A stretch of 64,000 nt of DNA from Tomitella gaofuii (lineage in GTDB: Bacteria; Actinomycetota; Actinomycetes; Mycobacteriales; Mycobacteriaceae). This document shows, piece by piece, positions 17,645-26,051 of the stretch (position 1 is the stretch's first letter; each line of letters opens with the position of its first letter). Location: positions 434,001 to 498,000 of the forward strand of contig NZ_CP059900.1 in NCBI RefSeq assembly GCF_014126825.1. Direction: 5' to 3'. The position numbers were made by a program, and so were the translations under genes. The notes under the pieces were generated by a model. It had not been told where the DNA came from, did not search any database, and worked only from the letters and a program-made list of their open reading frames with translations.

Positions 17645-19144
17645 ATGGTGAGTCCCACGTCACAGTTCCCGCATAGTGTCAAACCCGTTCCCGCCGGGGA
17701 GATCCGGTCCTACGACTTCGAGACCGACGTGCTCGTCGTCGGCTTCGGCTGCGCGGGTGCCGCCGCGGCGCTGGAGGCATCCGAGGCGGGCGCCGCCGTC
17801 ACGCTCCTCGAGCGTGCGAGCGGGCCGGGCGGATCCTCGGCTCTCTCCGGCGGGGAGATCTACCTCGGCGGCGGCACCCCGGTGCAGGCGGCGTGCGGGT
17901 TCACCGACACGGCGCGGGACATGGCGGAGTACCTCATCGGCGCGCTCGGTCCGGACGCGGACGAGGAGAAGATCCGCCTCTACAGCGACCGCAGCCTGGA
18001 GCATTTCGAATGGCTCGTGGCGCAAGGCGTCCCGTTCAGGAACTCCCTGTGGGACAGTCCCACCTGGGTTCCGCCCACCGACGACGGGCTGATGTGGATG
18101 GGCGAGGCGGCCTGGCCGTACAACCAGCACGCGACGCCGGCCGCGCGCGGCCACCGTGTGCAGTCGGAAGGGTTCGGCGGCAAGGTGCTCATGGACCGGC
18201 TCGTCGAGGCCGTGTCGGCGCGCACCGGCACCGAGGTGCACTCCGATACCCGGGCGCTGCGCCTCATCGTCGACGACACGGGGCGCGTGTGCGGCGTGAT
18301 CGCCCGCCGTTTCGGCGAGGACTACGCGTACCGCGCCCGGCGCGGCGTGGTGCTCACCACCGGCGGCTTCGTCGACAATGAGGCGATGCTGGCCGAGCAT
18401 GCGCCCGAACTGGTCGGGAGCGCCAAGGTCTCGGACGGCGGCGACGACGGACTGGGCATCGTCATGGCGCAGGCGGTCGGTGCCGCAGTGCGCAGGATGG
18501 CGACCGGACAGGTGGGCATCCAGACCATCCCCGGGTACATGACCCGCGGAATCGTGGTGAACGGGCACGGACAGCGGTTCATCAACGAGGACGTCTATCC
18601 GGGGCTCGTCGGCATCGAGGCGCTGTATCGGCAGAACATGGACGTGTGGGTGGTGCTCGACGAGGAGGCCTTCGAGGATGTGCCGGAGGCGGAGCGCTGG
18701 GGGCTGCGGCCCACGCACGTCGCGGAGACCGTCGCAGAGCTGGAGAAGGAGATGGGGTTGCCGGAGAACGCCTTGCAGCACACGGTGGCCGAGTACAACA
18801 GGCATGCCGAGAATGCCGAGGACCCGTGGTTCCACAAGGCGGCGCGGTGGCTCCGTCCGTTGCGGGCGCCGTTCGCCGCCATCGACGTACGCCTGGGCAT
18901 GGCGCCCCCGGAGGGCGCCGCCGTCGGCGGCAACGGTGCCGCGGTGTTCACCCTGGGCGGGCTCGCGACCGACACCGAGGGGCGTGTGCGCGACCTCGAC
19001 GGCGGCCCGGTCGCCGGGCTGTACGCGGCGGGCCGGGCGTCGTCCGGGCTGCACGGCGGTGGCTACATCAGCGGGACCTCGCTGGGACCCGGCACGTTCT
19101 TCGGCCGACGCGCCGGGCGCGCCGCGGCGGGGGTGCAGCAGTGA
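17645..19144 (+). CDS. FAD-dependent oxidoreductase, fumarate reductase/KstD-like
   Basis: A 499-residue flavoprotein. The FAD-binding GFGCAG motif lies at about residues 33-38, LLERASGPGGSSALSGG follows, and the C-terminal LHGGGYISGTSLGPGTFFGRRAG closes the FAD domain. It belongs to the fumarate reductase/3-ketosteroid dehydrogenase superfamily. The KstD YPGxG active-site motif is replaced by YISGTSLG, more like the 3-oxosteroid 4-dehydrogenase (Kst4D/TesI) branch or a related ring desaturase; this is tentative. Its stop overlaps the next SnoaL-like gene by four bases (GTGA). An upstream frame extension to 17462 is not supported by similarity. Confidence 0.85.
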   Translation: MVSPTSQFPHSVKPVPAGEIRSYDFETDVLVVGFGCAGAAAALEASEAGAAVTLLERASGPGGSSALSGGEIYLGGGTPVQAACGFTDTARDMAEYLIGALGPDADEEKIRLYSDRSLEHFEWLVAQGVPFRNSLWDSPTWVPPTDDGLMWMGEAAWPYNQHATPAARGHRVQSEGFGGKVLMDRLVEAVSARTGTEVHSDTRALRLIVDDTGRVCGVIARRFGEDYAYRARRGVVLTTGGFVDNEAMLAEHAPELVGSAKVSDGGDDGLGIVMAQAVGAAVRRMATGQVGIQTIPGYMTRGIVVNGHGQRFINEDVYPGLVGIEALYRQNMDVWVVLDEEAFEDVPEAERWGLRPTHVAETVAELEKEMGLPENALQHTVAEYNRHAENAEDPWFHKAARWLRPLRAPFAAIDVRLGMAPPEGAAVGGNGAAVFTLGGLATDTEGRVRDLDGGPVAGLYAAGRASSGLHGGGYISGTSLGPGTFFGRRAGRAAAGVQQ

Positions 19145-19569
19145 CCGGGGCGTGCGACTCGGAACGTATCCGCTCGCTCATCGCCCGCATCGCGCATCTC
19201 GCCGACGACGGCACCGTGGAGGAGTACTGCGCCCAGTTCGCGCCCGACGCGGTGTGGGAGATGCCGGAGGATCCGCGGACCGCGATGGCGGCCCGCACCG
19301 CGCGAGGGATCGACGACATCGCCCGGGGCGCCCGGGAGCGGCGCGCGGCCGGGACGGTGGGCGCGGGCAGCGGCACGCGGCATGTCGTCGACTGCAGCGA
19401 CATCGCGGTCGCCGCAGACGGGGAAACGGCGACAGCCGTGTCGCTCTGGCGGTTCTACGCGCACACCGACCAGGCGCCCCGCGTCGTCAACATGGGGCGC
19501 TACCTGGACGAGTTCACCAGCATCGACGGGCGATGGGTGCTGGCGCGGCGCGTGATCCGGCTGGGATGA
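19141..19569 (+). CDS. SnoaL-like / NTF2-fold protein
   Basis: A 142-residue NTF2-like protein with the common pattern RIRSLIARIAHLADDGTVEEYCAQFAPDAVWEMPEDP, a central AVAADGETATAVSLWRFY strand and DGRWVLARRVIRLG at the end. It starts at a GTG overlapping the stop of the FAD dehydrogenase, which implies tight functional linkage: a flavoprotein that desaturates a ring followed by a SnoaL-like protein that could hydrate or isomerise the product. That reading is inference. No catalytic residues can be named with confidence. Confidence 0.82.
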   Translation: MTGACDSERIRSLIARIAHLADDGTVEEYCAQFAPDAVWEMPEDPRTAMAARTARGIDDIARGARERRAAGTVGAGSGTRHVVDCSDIAVAADGETATAVSLWRFYAHTDQAPRVVNMGRYLDEFTSIDGRWVLARRVIRLG

Positions 19570-19613
19570 TCCCGGCCGGTGGAAGTGCTGCCATGCCGGG
19601 GACGGGGACGGAT

Positions 19614-19619
19614 TAGTGT
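19614..19619 (+). promoter_or_regulatory. -10 element, leaderless start
   Basis: TAGTGT (TAnnnT) ends eight bases before ATG 19628, as expected for an actinobacterial leaderless transcript. It supports 19628 over the GTG at 19616, which overlaps the hexamer. Confidence 0.45.
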
Positions 19620-19627
19620 CGGTGACC

Positions 19628-20557
19628 ATGATCACAGCGAGTGCGGATGAGCGCGACATCTACCGCGGCATCGTCGGGTTCGCCCGGGCCATGGATGCGC
19701 GGGATTGGGCGGCGATCGAACGGATCGCGGTGCCGAACGCGACCGCGGATCTCGGCACCGGCAGGCTGGAGAGCCGCGCCGAGATGATCGCGCTCATGCG
19801 CAGCTTCCTCGACGAGTGCGGGCCCACGCAGCACCTCGTGTCCAACGTGCTCATCGACGTCGATACCGAGGCCGGTGGGGAGACCGCGCACAGCCGGGCC
19901 TACGTCTCCGACCTGCACCTGGGCACCGGGTCGCTGACCGGCCTGTCCTTCCAGACGCTCGGTGATTACCACGACGAGTGGGCCAAGGTCGACGGCGAAT
20001 GGCGGATGACCCACCGGACCAAGTCGATGCGGGGAACGCTCGGCACGCAGGCGGTGCTGGGGGCGGGGCCGGAAGGCTATGAGGTCTCGGGGCCGGCCGC
20101 GGGCCGGGGCGCTGCGGCCGGCGGATCCGCCGCCACCGAGATCACCAACCTGCTTTACCGCTACGCGGAGTGCATGGACTCGGGGCGGCTCGACGATGCC
20201 TCCGAGCTGTTCCGCCACGCGACGATCCATGCCGGTAAGCGTGAGCTGGACGCTGCGGGGATCCTCGCCGTGTGGCGCGGTACCGTCCGGCTGCACGACG
20301 ACGGCACGCCGCGGACCAAGCACGTGATCTCCAACCCGATCCTCGAGATCGACGAGCAGGAGGGCCGCGCCCGCGCGCGTTCGTACTACACGGTGCTGCA
20401 GGCGACGGCCGGACTTCCGCTGCAGGTGATCGCCGCAGGGCGGTACCACGACGAGTTCGAGCGGTCCGGCGGCACGTGGCGCTTCCGCTCACGCGACTAT
20501 TCGATGCTGGACCTGACCGGCGACATGCACGATCACCTGCGGTCCGGCGGCTCCTGA
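19628..20557 (+). CDS. Tandem SnoaL-like (double NTF2-fold) protein
   Basis: About 309 residues built of two NTF2-like domains. Domain one covers about residues 1-140 (DIYRGIVGFARAMDARDWAAI to DGEWRMTHRTKSM); domain two covers about 160-305 (EITNLLYRYAECMDSGRLDDASELF to GGTWRFRSRDYSML). A Gly/Ala-rich linker separates them. Most SnoaL-like proteins are single-domain dimers or trimers, so this fusion would form an internal dimer whose two sites can differ. Alternative in-frame starts at 19616 and 19622. Its 3' end overlaps by 25 bases the convergent A/B-barrel gene. Function unknown. Confidence 0.82.
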   Translation: MITASADERDIYRGIVGFARAMDARDWAAIERIAVPNATADLGTGRLESRAEMIALMRSFLDECGPTQHLVSNVLIDVDTEAGGETAHSRAYVSDLHLGTGSLTGLSFQTLGDYHDEWAKVDGEWRMTHRTKSMRGTLGTQAVLGAGPEGYEVSGPAAGRGAAAGGSAATEITNLLYRYAECMDSGRLDDASELFRHATIHAGKRELDAAGILAVWRGTVRLHDDGTPRTKHVISNPILEIDEQEGRARARSYYTVLQATAGLPLQVIAAGRYHDEFERSGGTWRFRSRDYSMLDLTGDMHDHLRSGGS

Positions 20558-21192
20558 CCGATCGCGCAGAACGCGTGGCAGATGCGGTCACGGATGATGG
20601 ACTCGGGGCATTCGGGGTCGAACCACCTGTCGACCACGGCCCAGTGCACGGGGTGGTCCAGGTATTGGCCGGTGACGTCCTCAGGCGAGGCGAATCGCTG
20701 CTCCCACACGTGGGTCCACGGGGTGGGCCCGCACGCGGAGTCGACACGGCCGAGGTTCCACGCACGGATCGACGGCATGTGCCGCGGCATCGCGAGCAGA
20801 TCGTGCTCGAACCGTGCTACCTCGGCGGGCTCCGCGCGCGGGTCGACGCGCAGTAGCAGCGCCCGGTAGCAGGCGGCATCGGCGGCGCCGTTGCGCACTC
20901 CGGACGTGCCCGCCCCGAACTCGGCGCCGTGGACGCGGTCGACGCCAGGCCCGGCGAGCGCCGCGTCGACGGCGCCCCGTCCCGCAGCCCAGGACGCGCG
21001 GTCGGCATAGCGGAGCCGCACGATCACGTCGCCGGCGGCGATAGAGCCGTCCAAGGGCACGCCGACCACGTGGGCCTCGGCGCCGGAATCGGCTGCGGCT
21101 CTGCGAAACTCTTCCACCGCAGTACCGTCTGACCGCGCGCCGGGGCTCAGGTGGACGATGCGGATCACGTCATGCACCGTTGTTCTCGTCAT
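20533..21192 (-). CDS. Dabb-like (stress-responsive A/B barrel) protein
   Basis: A 219-residue protein. Its C-terminal half resembles the ferredoxin-like dimeric A/B barrel family: ALLLRVDP, then ARFEHDLLAMPRHMPSIRAWNLGRVD, WTHVWEQRF, and YLDHPVHWAVVDRWFDPECP. The N-terminal 100 residues may be a second, diverged copy of the fold (IRIVHLSPG to DVIVRLRYAD). Relatives range from stress proteins to polyketide cyclases and monooxygenase-like enzymes. Translation is coupled to the upstream small gene by an ATGA overlap. Located in the catabolic region; possible ligand-binding or cyclase-like role (inference). Confidence 0.75.
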   Translation of the reverse strand: MTRTTVHDVIRIVHLSPGARSDGTAVEEFRRAAADSGAEAHVVGVPLDGSIAAGDVIVRLRYADRASWAAGRGAVDAALAGPGVDRVHGAEFGAGTSGVRNGAADAACYRALLLRVDPRAEPAEVARFEHDLLAMPRHMPSIRAWNLGRVDSACGPTPWTHVWEQRFASPEDVTGQYLDHPVHWAVVDRWFDPECPESIIRDRICHAFCAIGQEPPDRR

Positions 21193-21533
21193 ACGTCGCA
21201 GAGTCCGTCCACATCCGGCGCGGCGGCGGCCATGGACCGCGTGCGTTCGGCGATCAGCGGGGCGACGCTGTCCCACCAGGCGCGCAGGCCGGGGTCGCCG
21301 CGCCCGGCCCGCGTCATGTCCCACCATGCGGGCACGCCGTCGAGCCGCCAGGTGGCCGTGATGGTGTTGCCCGCGTCGTCCCGCCACATCGGCGGACTCA
21401 CCAGCAGCCGGTCGAGCACCATGCCGCGGGTGCGGGCGCCGGGTGCATACCCGTCCAGGTAGGCGGCGACGAACCGCTCGCCCGCGCCCGGCGCCGTCTC
21501 CACCCGGTCGATCACGAAAACTGCAGTCCCCAT
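21189..21533 (-). CDS. Small A/B-barrel-like hypothetical protein
   Basis: About 114 residues starting MGTAVFVIDRVE, with a strand-helix-strand order (FVIDRVETAPGAGERFVAAYLDGYAPGAR, then LDRLLVSPPMW, then NTITATWRLDGVPAWWDM) like NIPSNAP/EthD/A-B-barrel proteins. The ATGA overlap with the following Dabb-like gene suggests a two-subunit complex or successive roles. An in-frame ATG at 21608 would add 25 low-complexity residues and was not chosen. Function not recognised. Confidence 0.65.
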   Translation of the reverse strand: MGTAVFVIDRVETAPGAGERFVAAYLDGYAPGARTRGMVLDRLLVSPPMWRDDAGNTITATWRLDGVPAWWDMTRAGRGDPGLRAWWDSVAPLIAERTRSMAAAAPDVDGLCDV

Positions 21534-21673
21534 GCGTGCATCGTGCCGTCGCGGTGCGGCGGCGGGAACGGCCCCGCCCGGGTGGCGGGAGGATGCGGTG
21601 TTCTGCACGGCATGGCGTGGAAAAGTGAGGTGGACGACATTTCCGGCGCATTCGACAGGACAGGAGAACGACG

Positions 21674-22492
21674 ATGAACGGTAGCAGGCGGTTCGACGGG
21701 CAGGTCGCCTTCATCACGGGGGCCGCGCGCGGCCAGGGCCGGGCCGAGGCGGTCCGGCTCGCGTCCGAGGGCGCGAACATCATCGCGGTGGACGTGTGCG
21801 CGGAGTTCGAGACGACGTCCTACCCGGGCGCCACCCGGGCGGACCTCGACGAGACGGTGCGCCTGGTGGAGGAGGCCGGCGGGAAGATCGTCGCCTCCGT
21901 CGCCGACACCCGCGACGTCGACGGTCTCGCTGCAGCGCTCAAGGCGGGCACCGATGCATTCGGCCGGCTCGACGCGGTGATCGCCAACGCCGGCATCTGC
22001 GTCGGCCGGATGTCCTGGGAGATCACCGCCGCCGAGTGGCAAGAGATGATCGACGTCAACCTCACCGGCACGTTCAATACCGCGAAGGCGGCCATCCCGT
22101 ACCTGATCGAGCAGGGCGAGGGCGGCGCGATGGTGTTCACCAGCTCCGAATCGGGCCTCAAGGGCACGCCGTTCACCGCGCACTACACCGCGACGAAGTT
22201 CGGGATCGTGGGGCTGGCCAAGACGATGGCGAACGAACTGGGCGAGTACAAGATCCGGGTGAACACCGTGCACCCGGCGGGAGTGCGTACGGGCATGGAC
22301 ATGTCCGCCGACATGAACCCGCTGATGGACAAGTACGCGCACACGCTCTCGCCGATCTTCATGAACTCGCTGCCCTACGAGATCCTCGAGGCCGAGGATG
22401 TCGCCGGCGTCGTGGCGTGGCTGTGCTGCGACGAGGCCAAGTACATGACCGGCGCGCAGGTGCCGGTGGACTTCGGCAACTCAAACCGCTGA
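21674..22492 (+). CDS. Mycofactocin-coupled SDR family oxidoreductase
   Basis: A 272-residue SDR with TGAARGQG, IANAGI, a Ser in SSESG and catalytic YTATK. Both mycofactocin-type insertions are present: CAEFETTSYPGATRADLDET after the second strand and a long MDMSADMNPLMDKYAHTLSP segment before LEAEDVAGVVAW. This is the closest of the three to the carveol dehydrogenase type. It would oxidise a cyclic secondary alcohol using permanently bound NAD. ATG preceded by AGGAGAACGACG, an excellent ribosome binding site. A 16-bp stem terminator follows eight bases after the stop. Confidence 0.9.
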   Translation: MNGSRRFDGQVAFITGAARGQGRAEAVRLASEGANIIAVDVCAEFETTSYPGATRADLDETVRLVEEAGGKIVASVADTRDVDGLAAALKAGTDAFGRLDAVIANAGICVGRMSWEITAAEWQEMIDVNLTGTFNTAKAAIPYLIEQGEGGAMVFTSSESGLKGTPFTAHYTATKFGIVGLAKTMANELGEYKIRVNTVHPAGVRTGMDMSADMNPLMDKYAHTLSPIFMNSLPYEILEAEDVAGVVAWLCCDEAKYMTGAQVPVDFGNSNR

Positions 22493-22499
22493 CGGCGGC

Positions 22500-22535
22500 G
22501 CGGGGCCGGACGGATCGCCATCCGTCCGGCCCCGC
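22500..22535. terminator. Strong bidirectional hairpin
   Basis: A perfect 16-bp stem (GCGGGGCCGGACGGAT paired with ATCCGTCCGGCCCCGC) with a 4-base loop, lying between the stops of the convergent SDR (22492) and FAD dehydrogenase (22551). The stability and position fit a factor-independent terminator used from both sides, as is common in GC-rich actinobacteria without a long T-run. Confidence 0.75.
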
Positions 22536-22550
22536 TGCCGACGGTGCGGC

Positions 22551-24254
22551 CTACTTCCCGGCGGCGTCGCGTGCGGCGATGTAGCCGTAGACGATGCCCT
22601 GGCCGATCGTCGCGCCCGCGCCCGGGTACGAGTGGCCGAACGCGTTGGCGGCGGTGTTGCCGATGGCGTAGAGCCCGTCGATGGCGGTGCCGTCCTCGCG
22701 CAGCGCCCGGCCTTTGTCGTCGGCGAGCACGCCGCCGCAGGTGCCCAGGTCGCTCAGCGTCATCTTCACGGCGTAGTACGGGCCGTGGTCGAGCGGACGC
22801 AGGTTGGGGTTGGGGCTCACCGTGGGGTCGCCGTAGTAGCGGTCGTAGGCGCTGCGGCCGCGGCCGAAGTCCTCGTCGCTGCCGGCGGCGGCCGAGACAT
22901 TGAAACGCTCGAACGCCTCGGTGAACGCCTCTCGCGGCAGGCCCACCGAATCGGCGAGCGCCCCGGGGCCGTCGGCGCGGTGCGCCGTGCCCGCCTTGTA
23001 CCAGGACTCGGGGATGGCCATGCGCGGGAAGAGCATTCCGGCGAAGACGTAACTGTTGCGGTACTTCTGGTCGAAGATGATCCACATCGACTCGACGGGG
23101 TCGCCCTCGCGTTCGCGCTGCAGCACCGTCTGGCCGAAGGACATGTAGTCCTTGGCCTCGTTGGTGAACCGGCGTCCGGTCTGATCGACGATGAACGAAC
23201 CCGGGAGGGCGCGCTCGGCGAGCATCACCATGGGCGGGTGGCTGCTGCGGGCCGGCGCCACGGCCGGGAACCACCACGCCTGGTCCATCAGGCCGATCCC
23301 GGCGCCCACGTCCTGCGCGGCGCGGATGGCGTCGCCGGTGTTGCCCTCGGCGCCCATCGACTCGTTGTCGTGCAGCCGCTCCGACTGGAACTTGTGGCGC
23401 ATCGCCATGTCGTGGTCGAACCCGCCGGCGGCGAGCACCACGCCCCGCCGAGTGGTGATCGTGTACTCGGATCCGCCCTGCTCGACGACGGCGCCGGTGA
23501 CGCGGCCGTCCTCCTCGACCAGCTTCACCAGCGAGGTCTCGGTCCACACGGGGATCCCCGCGCGCAGCACGCCGGCGAACAGTCCGGCGGCCAGCGCCTG
23601 GCCGCCCGCCATGTACTCGCGCTTGAGCGCCTTGCCGCCCACACCCTGCGACAGGCGCTGGAAGATGCGCGGGAACGCCTTGCCCGGCTTGCGCACCATG
23701 AGGTTCATCCACCGGTAGTCGACGCCGGTGATGGGCATCGGCAGCGCCGCCTCCATCTGGCCGGGGCGCAGGCGCGGACGCTCCTCGCCCAGCACCGAGG
23801 CGTCGAACGGCCGGCTCTCGCAGGTGCGGCCGGCGGCGTTTCCGCCGGGCTTCTCGGGGTGGTAGTCCGAGTAGCCCTTGGACCAGAACAGGTTGAGCGG
23901 TGTGGTCCGCTGCAGCATCTCGACGGCGGCCGTGCCGTGATCGAGGAACGACTGGCCGCGTTCCGCGGGGGCGGTGCCGTCGACGACGGCGCGCACGTAT
24001 TCCTCGGCGCGGTCGAGGGAGTCGCCGGCCCCGGCCCTCTTGAGGATCGGGTTGTCCGGCACCCAGAACGCGCCGCCGGACCGCGCCGTGGACCCGCCCA
24101 CGTACGGGGTCTTCTCCACGACCAGCGTCGACAGGCCCTCCTCGTGCGCCGTCAGCGCGGCGGCCATGCCGGTGCCGGAACCGATCACCAGCAGGTCGAC
24201 GGTGATGTCCTTCGCGGGGACGGGGGGAAGGGCGGCGCGTGCTGCTGTTGCCAT
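22551..24254 (-). CDS. FAD-dependent 3-ketosteroid dehydrogenase (KstD)-like
   Basis: A 567-residue flavoprotein. GSGTGM at residues 25-30 binds FAD, followed by LVVEKTPYVGGSTARSGG. Typical KstD blocks occur throughout: GYSDYHPEKPGG, AAGGFDHDMAMRHKFQ, IIFDQKYRNSYVFAG, SAYDRYYGDP, LGTCGG. The C-terminal SYPGAGATIGQG places Tyr543 and Gly547 at the spacing of the Tyr/Gly pair that holds the 3-keto group in KstD1. It would introduce a double bond next to a ring ketone. Start ATG has AAAGAGG nine bases upstream; the frame extends 23 residues further without support. Whether the true substrate is a steroid is not shown. Confidence 0.88.
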   Translation of the reverse strand: MATAARAALPPVPAKDITVDLLVIGSGTGMAAALTAHEEGLSTLVVEKTPYVGGSTARSGGAFWVPDNPILKRAGAGDSLDRAEEYVRAVVDGTAPAERGQSFLDHGTAAVEMLQRTTPLNLFWSKGYSDYHPEKPGGNAAGRTCESRPFDASVLGEERPRLRPGQMEAALPMPITGVDYRWMNLMVRKPGKAFPRIFQRLSQGVGGKALKREYMAGGQALAAGLFAGVLRAGIPVWTETSLVKLVEEDGRVTGAVVEQGGSEYTITTRRGVVLAAGGFDHDMAMRHKFQSERLHDNESMGAEGNTGDAIRAAQDVGAGIGLMDQAWWFPAVAPARSSHPPMVMLAERALPGSFIVDQTGRRFTNEAKDYMSFGQTVLQREREGDPVESMWIIFDQKYRNSYVFAGMLFPRMAIPESWYKAGTAHRADGPGALADSVGLPREAFTEAFERFNVSAAAGSDEDFGRGRSAYDRYYGDPTVSPNPNLRPLDHGPYYAVKMTLSDLGTCGGVLADDKGRALREDGTAIDGLYAIGNTAANAFGHSYPGAGATIGQGIVYGYIAARDAAGK

Positions 24255-24411
24255 GGAATCCTCTTTCGGCGCCGGCGCGTTTCGGCGGCGCGGTGACAGG
24301 GTGCACAGGTATGTGGGCGTCACGGTAGACCTGCGCGCCGCAACCCGACATCCGAGCTCCCATGTGGCGGCACGAGCCCCGCATGACGCCCGGATGCGGT
24401 GTAGTGGCTGT

Positions 24412-24417
24412 TAGCGT
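24412..24417 (+). promoter_or_regulatory. -10 element, leaderless start
   Basis: TAGCGT lies six bases before the GTG start of the PadR gene, without a recognisable ribosome binding site; this fits a leaderless transcript. Confidence 0.45.
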
Positions 24418-24423
24418 TCACCC

Positions 24424-25092
24424 GTGCCCACCACTGACGATGCTCCCGATCCGTCCGACGAGGACGGCCTGCCGTCGATGCCGGCCACCGCCTGGGCGGT
24501 GCTCGGGACTCTGTCCTTCGGCGAGGGTCTGTCCGGCTACGACATCAAGACCTGGGCGGATTGGTCGCTCAACTACTTTTACTGGTCGCCGTCGTTCAGT
24601 CAGGTGTATTCCGAGCTCAAGCGTCTCGAGAAGCACGGCTTCGTCGAGTCCGACAACGGCGACGGGGGCGCCCGGAACCGGCGGGTCTACACGATCACCC
24701 CGGCGGGGCTCGCAGCGTTGCGCCGCTGGGCCCGGGAGTCCGAGGTGGACAGGCCCGTGCTGAAGCATGCGACGATGCTGCACCTGTGGATGGGGCATCT
24801 GAGCGATCCGGTGCGGCTCAAGGAGATGGTGCGCGCGCATATCGAGCAGATGACGGCGCTGCGGGACGGGGCGGCCGAGCGGGCGCAGAACGCGCGCCGC
24901 GAGCCGTCGTGGGCGTACACGCAGATCGTCATGGAGTGGTCGCGGCGCCACTACGACAGCGAGATCTTGCTGGCGGAGGAGCTGCTCGAGCAGATCGACG
25001 CCGCCGGTGCCCGCTTCGATTCGGCCGCCAAGCAGGAGGGCACCGGCCTGCCGATCCCCGTGGAGCCCGGGCACTGGAAGAGCCGGGCCTGA
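24424..25092 (+). CDS. PadR family transcriptional regulator
   Basis: A 222-residue regulator with the PadR winged helix at about residues 20-95: AWAVLGTLSFGEGLSGYDIKTW, SFSQVYSELKRLEKHGFVES and the wing RNRRVYTITPAGLAALRRW. The C-terminal helical part (about 100-200) is of the Vir-AphA type used for dimerisation. PadR proteins repress genes for phenolic acid handling or efflux. It stands divergent to the KstD-like gene (170 bases between starts), the obvious candidate target. GTG start, with a leaderless -10 element. Confidence 0.88.
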   Translation: MPTTDDAPDPSDEDGLPSMPATAWAVLGTLSFGEGLSGYDIKTWADWSLNYFYWSPSFSQVYSELKRLEKHGFVESDNGDGGARNRRVYTITPAGLAALRRWARESEVDRPVLKHATMLHLWMGHLSDPVRLKEMVRAHIEQMTALRDGAAERAQNARREPSWAYTQIVMEWSRRHYDSEILLAEELLEQIDAAGARFDSAAKQEGTGLPIPVEPGHWKSRA

Positions 25093-25143
25093 CGGATCGC
25101 CGCCACCGCGCATGTGAGGTGGGCTACACATCGGCCGAGTTTT

Positions 25144-25162
25144 ATATTACTGTTAGGCATAT
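25144..25162. promoter_or_regulatory. Candidate operator upstream of IclR gene
   Basis: An AT-rich 19-bp element, read on the minus strand as ATATGCCTAACAGTAATAT, 68 bases before the IclR start. It matches 15 of 19 positions of an element upstream of the Baeyer-Villiger monooxygenase gene (31226-31244). Both have ATAT ends and stand out in GC-rich surroundings. A shared regulator site is inferred. Confidence 0.45.
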
Positions 25163-25229
25163 ACCGATCAGGAATATCGCTCGCGGACGTCGGGGGACAG
25201 CGAGCCGCCGTCGAGACTCGGGAGATGCG

Positions 25230-26027
25230 ATGACAGACCTCATGACAGATGTGGCCCTGCAGGATCGTTCGGAGACCGTCCGCGCGGGCGGCGGTGCCCG
25301 GCGCGGCGACACCCCCACGGCACTTCTCGAGCGTGTCTCCGTGGTGCTCGATGCGTTCGAGGACGGCGAGGCCGCCTCCGGGCTCACCCTGGCCGATGTC
25401 GTGCGCCGCACCGCGCTGCCGCGCTCGTCGGTGCATCGCATGCTGGAGCAGCTGGTGCGCATGCGGTGGATGCACCGCTCGGGCCGCCGCTACCGCCTGG
25501 GGTTCCGTCTGCTGGAGCTCGGTGCGCTCGCAGTCAACCAGGACGAGCTGCACGCCGCCGCGCTGCCGGTGATGTACGAGCTGCATGCGGCCACCCGGCT
25601 GGTCGTGCACCTGGGGATGATCGAGGGGCCGGGCGGGGTCGACATCCTCTACCTCGACAAGATCGGCGGCCGGCTGGTGCAGGCGGTGCCCACACAGGTC
25701 GGCGGGCGTCGGCCGGCCGTCGGCACGGCCCTCGGCGCGGTGCTGCTGGCCGGGCGCGGGGACCCGCGCATGGATCCCGCCGCGGACGCGCGGATCGTGC
25801 GGGAAGGCGTCGCGCGCGTCACGTCGTCGGCGCCGCACGGCTACAGCTGTGTGGCGGCACCGATCGGACGCATCGGGGAGGCGACCGCGGCGATCTCGCT
25901 GTGCGCCCCCAACCGGCATGTGCGCTTGGACCCGCGGGCGATCTCACCGTTGCGGGTCGCCGCGGGAACGATCTCGCGCGCACTGGGCGGTGTGACCACC
26001 CCGGCCCAGGCGCGGCTGACCGCGTAG
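25230..26027 (+). CDS. IclR family transcriptional regulator
   Basis: A 265-residue IclR protein: N-terminal winged helix (about residues 30-90, with TLADVVRRTALPRSSVHRMLEQL) and C-terminal effector domain (about 95-250, with YLDKIGG, PTQVGGRRPAVGTALG and APHGYSCVAAPIG). Paralogue of the regulator at 605. The ATG at 25230 has GGGAGATGCG upstream; an in-frame ATG follows five codons later. It closes the catabolic region. The AT-rich element 68 bases upstream may serve autoregulation. Confidence 0.9.
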   Translation: MTDLMTDVALQDRSETVRAGGGARRGDTPTALLERVSVVLDAFEDGEAASGLTLADVVRRTALPRSSVHRMLEQLVRMRWMHRSGRRYRLGFRLLELGALAVNQDELHAAALPVMYELHAATRLVVHLGMIEGPGGVDILYLDKIGGRLVQAVPTQVGGRRPAVGTALGAVLLAGRGDPRMDPAADARIVREGVARVTSSAPHGYSCVAAPIGRIGEATAAISLCAPNRHVRLDPRAISPLRVAAGTISRALGGVTTPAQARLTA

Positions 26028-26051
26028 GAGCGGGCCGGGGCGACCGCGGGG

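Noticed and set aside
20533-21783. 416-codon minus-strand frame as one protein
   Set aside because: The Dabb-like protein starts at 21192 with an ATGA overlap to the small gene; upstream residues are wrong-frame readings of that gene.
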